Assembly: GCA_937967425.1 (NCBI GenBank)
Contig: CALBST010000068.1
Span: 1-20,448, forward strand
Reading direction: 5' to 3'
Source of the DNA: an uncultured Caulobacteraceae bacterium
GTDB lineage: Bacteria > Pseudomonadota > Alphaproteobacteria > Caulobacterales > TH1-2
Length of the DNA stretch: 20,448 bases
The notes beneath the pieces are model-generated. The model searched no databases, was not told the origin of the DNA, and was given only the letters and a program-made list of their open reading frames with translations. Position numbers and translations under genes: made by a program. Each line of letters begins with the position of its first letter. Positions within the stretch are counted from its first letter, which is position 1. Of this stretch, positions 14,657 to 20,448 are shown piece by piece.

Positions 14657-15439
14657 ATGAGCGAACGTAAAGCCGCGCTGGTGACAGGCTCGACCAGCGG
14701 CATCGGCCTGGGGATTGCCACGGCTTTTGCGAAAGCCGGCATGGATGTGACGCTCAACGGCTTGGGCGACGCGGCGGAAATCGAAAAGATCCGTTCCGGG
14801 CTCGAGCGCGAGGCTGGTGTCACTGTTCGTTACGATGGCGCCAACCTGATGCAGGCCGAAGGCTGCGCCAGCCTAGTCGAGGGCGCGATTGGCGCGTTTG
14901 GCCGCCTCGACGTGCTCGTCAACAATGCCGGTATCCAGCACGTCTCGCCGATCGAGGATTTCCCGATCGAGAAGTACAACGCCATCATCGCGCTCAATCT
15001 GTCTTCGGCGTTCCTGACGATCCGCTCGGCGATGAAGGCGATGAAGGCGGCCAAGTATGGCCGCATCATCAACATCGCCTCCGCGCACGGGCATGTGGCG
15101 TCGCCGTTCAAGTCGGCCTACGTCGCCGCCAAGCACGGCATTATCGGCCTGACCAAAACGGTCGCGCTCGAAGGTGCGACCTTCAACGTGCGCTGCAACG
15201 CGATCTCGCCCGGCTATGTGCTGACTGGTCTGGTCGAGAGCCAGATCCCCGACACCATGAAGGCCCGCAACATGACGCGCGAGCAGGTGATCAACGACGT
15301 CATGCTGGCGGCGCAGCCGACCAAGCAATTCGTCACCGTCGATCAAGTCGCGGGGTTGGCGCTGTTTCTGACGACGCCGGCGGCCGATGAGATCAACGGC
15401 GCCGCGCTTAGCATCGATGGCGGCTGGACCGCGCAGTGA
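14657..15439 (+). CDS. bdhA: D-3-hydroxybutyrate dehydrogenase (260 aa)
   Basis: A short-chain dehydrogenase that interconverts D-3-hydroxybutyrate and acetoacetate with NAD, used when polyhydroxybutyrate is broken down. It has TGSTSGIGLGIA (cofactor), NNAGIQHVSPIEDFP, and catalytic S142, Y155 and K159 (SAYVAAKHG). The C-terminal lid, LTGLVESQIPDTMKARNMTR then EQVINDVMLAAQPTKQFV, is typical of this enzyme rather than generic SDRs. Length is exact for the family. GAGGAG lies 11 nt before ATG 14657. The stop overlaps the next gene's GTG start as GTGA. Confidence 0.94.
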   Translation: MSERKAALVTGSTSGIGLGIATAFAKAGMDVTLNGLGDAAEIEKIRSGLEREAGVTVRYDGANLMQAEGCASLVEGAIGAFGRLDVLVNNAGIQHVSPIEDFPIEKYNAIIALNLSSAFLTIRSAMKAMKAAKYGRIINIASAHGHVASPFKSAYVAAKHGIIGLTKTVALEGATFNVRCNAISPGYVLTGLVESQIPDTMKARNMTREQVINDVMLAAQPTKQFVTVDQVAGLALFLTTPAADEINGAALSIDGGWTAQ

Positions 15440-16500
15440 GCAAGGCACGCAAGCGCATCTCGCTGGCGCTGCAAGGCGGCGGCGCGCTCGGGGCCTACAC
15501 CTGGGGCGCGCTCGACCGGCTCTTGGAGGATGATCGTATCGAGATCGCCGCGATCTCGGGGTCGTCCGCCGGCGCCATGTGCGCGGTTGTCGTCGCCGAC
15601 GGATTTCAAGAGGGCGGGGCCGAGGGCGCGCGGCGCCAGCTCCGCCAATTCTGGACCAATGTCGCGCGCGCGGGTGAAGCGAACCCGTATCGCCGCACGC
15701 CGATGATGGCGTTCCTCAACGCATTCAAGCCAGGCTGGGCGGCGGAGAGTTACATGGCGCTCTGGGCCGACGTCGCCAGCCGCTTTGCCTCGCCATACGA
15801 TTTCAACCCGCTCAACGTGAATCCGCTCAAAGAGGTGCTGTCGGAGCTGGTCGATTTTGAACGTGTCCGCAAATGCGCGGACATCCAGCTCTTTATTGGC
15901 GCCACGAATGTCGAGACGGGGCGCATCCGAATCTTCAACGGCGCCGAACTCACGGCTGATCATGTCATGGCGTCGGCGTGCCTGCCACAGCTCTTTCAAG
16001 CGGTTGAGATCGATGGCGAGGCGTATTGGGATGGCGGCTTTACCGGCAATCCGGCGCTGTTTCCTTTGTTCAGTGTCGAAGGGACGCGCGACATCGTCAT
16101 CGTGCAGATTCACCCCGTCGAACGGGAAGGCACGCCGCGCACGGCGACGGACATCACCGCGCGCATCAACGAGATCACGTTCAACACCAGCTTGCTGAAT
16201 GAATTGCGCGCTATCGATTTCGTGGCGCGTCTTCTCGATGAGAGCCGGCTGCCTGAGGATCGCTACCGCAAGATGCTCATTCACAATCTGAGCGAAGCGC
16301 AGGCGCTGACGCCGCTTGGGCTGGGCGTCGATCTCAATACCGATCTCAGCTTTTTTAATTCCCTGTTCGATACCGGCCGCGCCGCGGCGGAGCGTTGGCT
16401 GGGCGAGCACTTCGATGCGTTGGGCGAACGCTCCACGGTCGATCTCTCGGCCATGTTTCGCGATGCACCCAAGGGCGGCGAAGCCAAGCCGCTGCGCTAA
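15436..16500 (+). CDS. Patatin-like phospholipase (354 aa)
   Basis: A cytoplasmic patatin-fold lipid acyl hydrolase: LALQGGGALGAYTWGALDRL at 10-29 gives the glycine-rich oxyanion loop, GSSAG at 42-46 holds the nucleophile S44, and DGG at 199-201 holds the dyad aspartate D199. No signal peptide is seen. The GTG start at 15436 overlaps bdhA as GTGA, so the two are translated together. This pairing suggests a role linked to polyhydroxybutyrate or fatty-acid metabolism, but a general phospholipase is equally possible. The tail (KGGEAKPLR) is short and basic. Confidence 0.9.
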   Translation: MSKARKRISLALQGGGALGAYTWGALDRLLEDDRIEIAAISGSSAGAMCAVVVADGFQEGGAEGARRQLRQFWTNVARAGEANPYRRTPMMAFLNAFKPGWAAESYMALWADVASRFASPYDFNPLNVNPLKEVLSELVDFERVRKCADIQLFIGATNVETGRIRIFNGAELTADHVMASACLPQLFQAVEIDGEAYWDGGFTGNPALFPLFSVEGTRDIVIVQIHPVEREGTPRTATDITARINEITFNTSLLNELRAIDFVARLLDESRLPEDRYRKMLIHNLSEAQALTPLGLGVDLNTDLSFFNSLFDTGRAAAERWLGEHFDALGERSTVDLSAMFRDAPKGGEAKPLR

Positions 16501-16536
16501 CTTTTCCCTAACCGCAGCGGCGCAGGTTCGGCGTTC

Positions 16537-16995
16537 ATGCGTGTTGCCGGACCTCTCCTTGCTGTTCTGCTGGTCGCCGCGTCCGCAGCGCCGGCGATCG
16601 CGGCTGGCGGCGGCAGCTCTTCATCCAGCGCCCAGCAACAGGCGCCGGCGACGCGCCAGGAGCGCCTTACCTCGGCTGAGACGTACCTGCCGATGCCGAC
16701 GCTCTCGGCCGGGGTGCTGCAGCGCAATGCCAATCAGGGCACGATGGTTGTCGATATGGGGCTCGATATCCCCGACGCCGCGTTGCGCCGCCGCGCGCAA
16801 CTGAATGCGCCGCGCATTCGCGACGCGCTCCGCACGGCTCTGGCCAACTACTCGTCAGTCTATTACCGCGTACACACCGCGCCCAATCCGACCGAGCTGA
16901 CGCGGCAGATGCAGATGGCGGTTGACCGTGTGCTGGGGGCTGAGGGCGCGCGCGTGCTGCTCGCCAACATCATCTACCAGCGTTCGCAATCTTAA
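16537..16995 (+). CDS. Secreted FliL-like small protein (152 aa)
   Basis: An N-terminal signal peptide (about 1-22, MRVAGPLLAVLLVAASAAPA) is followed by a Ser/Gly/Gln-rich linker, then a domain with QGTMVVDMGLDIPDAALRRR, IRDALRTALANYSSVYYRV, and ending MQMAVDRVLGAEGARVLLANI. The order of strand, helix, helix and 'LL-x-NI' resembles the C-terminal half of FliL, but no flagellar genes are nearby and the match is weak. No membrane anchor is seen after cleavage. It follows patatin by 36 nt and may be expressed with it. Its stop shares TTAA with the convergent lipoprotein gene. Confidence 0.65.
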   Translation: MRVAGPLLAVLLVAASAAPAIAAGGGSSSSSAQQQAPATRQERLTSAETYLPMPTLSAGVLQRNANQGTMVVDMGLDIPDAALRRRAQLNAPRIRDALRTALANYSSVYYRVHTAPNPTELTRQMQMAVDRVLGAEGARVLLANIIYQRSQS

Positions 16996-17477
16996 GCGGC
17001 GCGGCAGGCGACCGGCAGCATGTGGCGGGCGACGCCGCTCGCCGGCGTTGCGCGGTAGATTTGCTGGGGCGAATCTCGCGCCACGACCTCGTCGTTTGAG
17101 CCCATGATCTGACGCTCGACGATCACGAACGTCTCGTCCGCGCAGTTGAAGCGATAGTGCATGCGCTCGACATCGAAGCGGATGGTGCGTTCGGTGGTTT
17201 CGTCGCTCGCGTCCCAGGCCTGAGTATGGCCGTAGCGGACCTGCAGCCAGATATCGGCAAAGCCGTTCTCGCGGGTAATTGTGCGCTGATTGAAGTGCAC
17301 GGTGCCGCCTTCCGTCGTGCGCAGCACCAGCAGCCAATCGGGCATGTTACGCGTGGTGGCGAGTGTCACCGGGCCGCCACCCGATGTTTCGGCCGCCGGC
17401 GCCTCGCCCTGCGGCGCAGCCGGCTGGCCGCAGGCGGCGAGGGTGAACAGGCAGATCAGTGCAGTAAGCTTGCGCAT
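16992..17477 (-). CDS. Lipoprotein with a possible surface-adhesin E-like domain (161 aa)
   Basis: Lipobox LFTLAAC (cysteine at residue 16 from ATG 17477) after a short basic start, MRKLTALICL. The mature part has a spacer rich in Pro/Ala/Gly and then one compact domain: SVTLA-like, GTVHFNQRTITRENGFADIW, TIRFDVERMHYRFNCADETF, and a final VACRAA. This arrangement of two strands, a polar central turn and two cysteines resembles surface-adhesin E-like domains, a weak guess. The frame also begins at ATG 17489 (12 nt earlier), but the shorter start gives a conventional lipoprotein signal. It follows SDR at 17526 on the same strand with a 48-nt gap. Confidence 0.75.
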   Translation of the reverse strand: MRKLTALICLFTLAACGQPAAPQGEAPAAETSGGGPVTLATTRNMPDWLLVLRTTEGGTVHFNQRTITRENGFADIWLQVRYGHTQAWDASDETTERTIRFDVERMHYRFNCADETFVIVERQIMGSNDEVVARDSPQQIYRATPASGVARHMLPVACRAA

Positions 17478-17525
17478 GAGGAAGTGCATACCTTCGATCT
17501 TGGGCGTCGCCGGGGCGCCGGCAAA

Positions 17526-18305
17526 TCACATAGCTGAGATTCCGCCATCTACTTTCAGTTCCGAGCCGGTGATGAAGCGGCTTTCGTCCGAGAGGAGATA
17601 GATTGCCGCAGCAGCGATCTCCTCTGGCTTGCCGATGCGGCCGAGCGGCACCTGCCGCCCGAGTTTCGCCTCGGCCTCGTCCTTGCCGAACATGTTGCGG
17701 ATCGGATCGAGGATCGGCGTGTCGATGAAGGTCGGGTGGATCGAGTTCGAGCGCACGTCGAGACCCTTCTTGGCGCAATAGAGCGCGATGTTCTTCGAGA
17801 GCAGCCACACGGCGGCTTTGCTGGCGTTGTAGCCGGGGGAGGTGTGGTTCGCGATCAAGCCGGCGATCGAGCTGATGTTGACGATCGAGCCGGGCTGGTT
17901 CTTCGCCAGATATTTGATGCCGTGCTTGGCGCCGAGGAAGACGCTGTCGACGTTGACGCTCATCAGGCGGCGGAAGCCTTCGAGCGAGAGCTCTTCAACG
18001 CTGCCTTCACGCGACGAGATGCCGGCATTGTTCACGAGGCCTGAGATGCCGCCCATCGCGGCGTTCGCGCCTTCGAGTGCGGCGAGCCATTGCTCTTCGT
18101 TGGTGACGTCGTGGCCGAACGCGAACGCCGTGCCTGCGCCGTGCGCTTCGTTGATCTCAGCCGCGACTTTCTCGGCGCCGGCTTTGTTGATGTCTGTGAC
18201 CGTGACCTTCGCGCCTTCGCTGGCCACACCCTTGGCCATAGCTGCGCCTAGACCCTGCGCGCCGCCGGTGATGAAGATCTTCTTGCCCGCCAGACGCCCG
18301 CTCAT
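17526..18305 (-). CDS. SDR-family NAD(P)-dependent oxidoreductase (259 aa)
   Basis: Classical short-chain dehydrogenase: TGGAQGLGAAMAKGVA at the N-terminus, D-I-N after the second strand (suggesting NAD preference), NNAGIS, SIVNISSIAG with the catalytic serine, and YNASKAAVWLLSKN with Tyr/Lys. The C-terminal part, HPTFIDTPILDPIRNMFGKD, is long and hydrophobic, typical of enzymes for cyclic alcohols or steroids. Substrate is not predictable. ATG 18305 is supported by AGGAGG 6 nt upstream; a frame open to 18356 has no such site. It diverges from cydA. Confidence 0.92.
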   Translation of the reverse strand: MSGRLAGKKIFITGGAQGLGAAMAKGVASEGAKVTVTDINKAGAEKVAAEINEAHGAGTAFAFGHDVTNEEQWLAALEGANAAMGGISGLVNNAGISSREGSVEELSLEGFRRLMSVNVDSVFLGAKHGIKYLAKNQPGSIVNISSIAGLIANHTSPGYNASKAAVWLLSKNIALYCAKKGLDVRSNSIHPTFIDTPILDPIRNMFGKDEAEAKLGRQVPLGRIGKPEEIAAAAIYLLSDESRFITGSELKVDGGISAM

Positions 18306-18356
18306 GTCATTCCTCCTGTTGGACGCGACTCTGTGGCGCGGCGCGGCAAACTGCAA

Positions 18357-18380
18357 GCTTGGCGTGAGGGCGCCCCAAGC
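18357..18380. repeat. Inverted repeat in cydA upstream region
   Basis: GCTTGG and CCAAGC (6 bp, 12-nt spacer) lie about 27 nt before the cydA start in the SDR-cydA divergent spacer. Possible operator. No FNR-type box is seen here, unlike at nrdJ. Confidence 0.35.
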
Positions 18381-18406
18381 GTAATCAGGTGCGAGCGAGG
18401 TTCGAC

Positions 18407-19786
18407 ATGGAATGGGACGCGCTGCTGCTGTCGCGGCTGCAATTCGCCTTCACGATCGGCTTTCACATCATCTTCCCGGCCTTCACGATCGGGTTGGCGT
18501 CGTTTCTCGCCGTGCTCGAAGGCTTGTGGCTCTTCACCAAAAAGCCGGTGTTCAAGAACCTCTATCTGTTCTGGGTGAAGATCTTCGCGCTGTCGTTCGG
18601 CATGGGGGTCGTGTCGGGCGTCGTCATGTCCTACCAGTTCGGGACGAACTGGAGCGTGTTCTCCGCCATCACCGGCAGCGTGATCGGGCCGCTGCTCGCG
18701 TATGAAGTGCTGACGGCGTTTTTTCTCGAAGCTTCGTTTCTCGGCATCATGCTGTTTGGCTGGAAGCGCGTGGGACCGGGCTTGCACTTCTTCTCCACCT
18801 GCATGGTGGCGATCGGGACATTGTTCTCGGCGTTTTGGATTCTCGCGGCGAACTCCTGGATGCAGACGCCGCAAGGCTGGGAATGGGCCGAGGACGGCGC
18901 CATGGTCGCGACCAATTTCATGGACGTGATCTTCAATCCCTCGATGCCGTCGCGCTTTGCGCACATGGTGCTGGCGGCGTTCTTGACGACGGCGATGGTG
19001 GTGGCGGGCGCATCTGCGTTCGCTTTGCTGAAAAAGCGCGCGATCCCCGAGAGCCGCATCGCTTTGCGCATGGCGGTGCTGATGATGGCGTTGGTGACGC
19101 CGGTGCAAATCATGGCCGGCCACGAGAGCGGCATCGTCGCGGGACATCATCAGCCGGCGAAGGTGGCCGCGCTCGAGGGCTGGTGGACGACGCGGACGCA
19201 ACAGCCGACTGTGCTCGTCGGCTGGCCGGATGAGGAAGCCGAGACCAATCACTTCGAAATCGCGATCCCTGGCTTTGGCTCGACCGTGAACAATGCCGGG
19301 CCGGATGTTGTGTTGCCGGGCCTCGATCAATTCGCGGAGGAAGATCGGCCGCCGGTTTGGCTGACGTTCTGGGCGTTCCGTGTGATGGTGGGCATGGGGC
19401 TCGTGATGCTGGTGCTTGGCATTTGGGGCGCGGGCGCGTGGGTGCTGAAGCGGCTCGATAGCGCGACCTGGTATCATCGCGCGCTGGTGCTTGCGGCGCC
19501 GAGCGGATTCATCGCCGTGCTGACCGGATGGATTACGGCGGAGGTCGGGCGCCAGCCTTATGTCGTCTACGGCGTGCTGCGCACGGCGGATGCAGTCTCG
19601 CCGGTACCGGCTGCATCGGTAGCGACGTCGTTGCTGTTCTTCATCGTTGTGTACTCGATCGTATTCACGGCGGGCGCGCTCTACATTCTGCGCTTGATGG
19701 CAAAGGGGCCAGACACTGAAGAGACGCCGCCGCGATCCGATCAGCCTCCCGGCACGCCGCTTGGCGCAGCGATCGAGGAGGCATGA
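18407..19786 (+). CDS. cydA: Cytochrome bd ubiquinol oxidase subunit I, CIO type (459 aa)
   Basis: CydA carries the quinol site and hemes b558, b595 and d of a terminal oxidase that works at low oxygen without pumping protons. Ligands match E. coli numbering: H20 (H19), E100 and E108, H186 in SRFAH, the quinol-site K252 and E257 in HHQPAKVAALEGWW, and a methionine in FRVMVGMG (M327). GRQP follows near residue 400. The Q-loop is short (about 459 aa total versus 522 in E. coli), so it is the cyanide-insensitive CioA subgroup. ATG 18407 has GAGG 6 nt upstream; a GTG at 18389 is less likely. Downstream is cydB after 3 nt. Confidence 0.95.
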   Translation: MEWDALLLSRLQFAFTIGFHIIFPAFTIGLASFLAVLEGLWLFTKKPVFKNLYLFWVKIFALSFGMGVVSGVVMSYQFGTNWSVFSAITGSVIGPLLAYEVLTAFFLEASFLGIMLFGWKRVGPGLHFFSTCMVAIGTLFSAFWILAANSWMQTPQGWEWAEDGAMVATNFMDVIFNPSMPSRFAHMVLAAFLTTAMVVAGASAFALLKKRAIPESRIALRMAVLMMALVTPVQIMAGHESGIVAGHHQPAKVAALEGWWTTRTQQPTVLVGWPDEEAETNHFEIAIPGFGSTVNNAGPDVVLPGLDQFAEEDRPPVWLTFWAFRVMVGMGLVMLVLGIWGAGAWVLKRLDSATWYHRALVLAAPSGFIAVLTGWITAEVGRQPYVVYGVLRTADAVSPVPAASVATSLLFFIVVYSIVFTAGALYILRLMAKGPDTEETPPRSDQPPGTPLGAAIEEA

Positions 19787-19789
19787 GCA

Positions 19790-20448
19790 ATGTTTGGGCT
19801 TGAGCTTTCGATGATCTGGGCGGTGCTGATCGCCGTCGCGGTGTTCCTCTATGTGGCGCTCGATGGCTTTGATCTCGGCGTCGGCATTCTCTTCCCGTTC
19901 GCGAAGGACGCGCGAGAGCGCGACCAGATGCAGGCCTCGATCGCGCCGGTGTGGGACGGCAACGAGACGTGGCTGGTGCTCGGCGGCGGTGGTTTGTTCG
20001 CGGCGTTCCCGAAGGCGTATGCGGCTTTGATGCCAGCCCTGTATCTGCCGATTTTCCTGATGCTGCTGGCGCTGATTTTCCGCGGCGTCGCGTTCGAGTT
20101 TCGCCATCACGGGCGCGGCGCCGGCAAGAAGTGGTGGACGTTTGCATTCGCCGCTGGATCGATCGTGGCGACGGTGGCGCAAGGCTTGGTGCTGGGCGCA
20201 TTCGTGCAAGGCGTGGCAATCGAGGGCGGCGTGTTCGTTGGCGGGCCGTTGGATTGGCTGACGCCGTTCTCGCTTCTGGTCGCGGCTTCGCTGGTGGCGG
20301 GCTATGCGCTGCTGGGCGCGGCGTGGATCGTGTTCAAGGCGCAAGGTGAACTGGCGGAGCGGGCGCGCGGCTGGGTGAAGCAACTGGCTTTGCTGACGGC
20401 GCTGGCGATGGGCGCGGTCAGTTTGGCGACATTGGGCGTCGATCCGCG
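19790..20448 (+). CDS. cydB: Cytochrome bd ubiquinol oxidase subunit II, partial
   Basis: CydB pairs with CydA to form the oxidase. The sequence opens MFGLELSMIWAVLIAVAVFL, then VALDGFDLGVG (residues 22-32) and VWDGNETWLVLGGGGLFAAF (54-73), both family signatures, followed by RGVAFEFRHH. Multiple membrane helices follow. ATG 19790 has AGGAGG 9 nt upstream, and the start is 3 nt after the cydA stop. The gene is cut by the window edge after 219 codons, so the usual small subunit downstream (CydX-like) cannot be assessed. Confidence 0.95.
   Translation, partial: MFGLELSMIWAVLIAVAVFLYVALDGFDLGVGILFPFAKDARERDQMQASIAPVWDGNETWLVLGGGGLFAAFPKAYAALMPALYLPIFLMLLALIFRGVAFEFRHHGRGAGKKWWTFAFAAGSIVATVAQGLVLGAFVQGVAIEGGVFVGGPLDWLTPFSLLVAASLVAGYALLGAAWIVFKAQGELAERARGWVKQLALLTALAMGAVSLATLGVDP

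Noticed and set aside
18302..20383. 693-codon open frame antisense to cydAB
   Set aside because: Its product is dominated by Arg, His and Gln with no motif, and it lies opposite two certain genes. Such frames arise in GC-rich DNA.
1..20448. CRISPR array, rRNA, tRNA, transposase or integrase
   Set aside because: No regularly spaced repeats, no cloverleaf-like sequence and no recombinase motif were seen on reading both strands.

Overview
This window looks like a chromosomal segment of a GC-rich alphaproteobacterium. Lineage is inferred from gene content. An inner-membrane Mic60/mitofilin homologue lies between hemD and hemY, an arrangement known from Alphaproteobacteria. Next to it are tsaD, gpsA, a bdhA-patatin pair and a CIO-type cytochrome bd operon. 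Caulobacterales/Hyphomonadaceae-like bacteria are a reasonable guess, but no marker here fixes the family. Most genes are compact and share 3-8 nt overlaps. The exception is about 0.76-3.25 kb, which is gene-poor, less uniform in base composition and probably accessory.

Layout. (1) 1-758: the 5' part of a class II (adenosylcobalamin-dependent) ribonucleotide reductase gene on the minus strand, with a perfect FNR/FixK-type box 121 nt upstream. (2) 759-3247: accessory-looking stretch with a probable 53-aa membrane protein, a two-gene overlapping cassette of unknown function, a divergent helix-turn-helix protein, and several hairpins and repeats. (3) 3248-7539 (minus): heme cluster hemC-hemD-mic60-hemY. 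A long palindromic element sits between hemC and hemD, and a related one separates hemC from divergent tsaD. (4) 7659-9965: tsaD, then two paralogous 38-aa single-helix membrane proteins on the minus strand. The second has a leader that could hide its ribosome binding site and a clear intrinsic terminator. A TetR-family regulator follows. (5) 9990-11360: a TetR-type palindrome, gpsA, and a translationally coupled Rieske protein. (6) 11357-14570 (minus): DUF350 membrane protein, membrane-anchored trypsin-like protease, type-2 pyrF, then a DUF2167 protein. (7) 14657-16500: 3-hydroxybutyrate dehydrogenase coupled to a patatin-like lipase. (8) 16537-18305: a small secreted FliL-like protein, a lipoprotein and an SDR oxidoreductase. 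(9) 18407-end: cydA-cydB of a cyanide-insensitive-type bd oxidase, with cydB cut by the window edge.

How parts may work together. An oxygen-independent RNR with an FNR/FixK box at one end and a bd-type oxidase at the other suggest adaptation to low oxygen. The heme cluster supplies the cofactor that the oxidase needs. The least explained part is 8.75-9.28 kb, with the paired tiny membrane proteins and their structured leaders. I see no rRNA, tRNA, CRISPR array, transposase or integrase.
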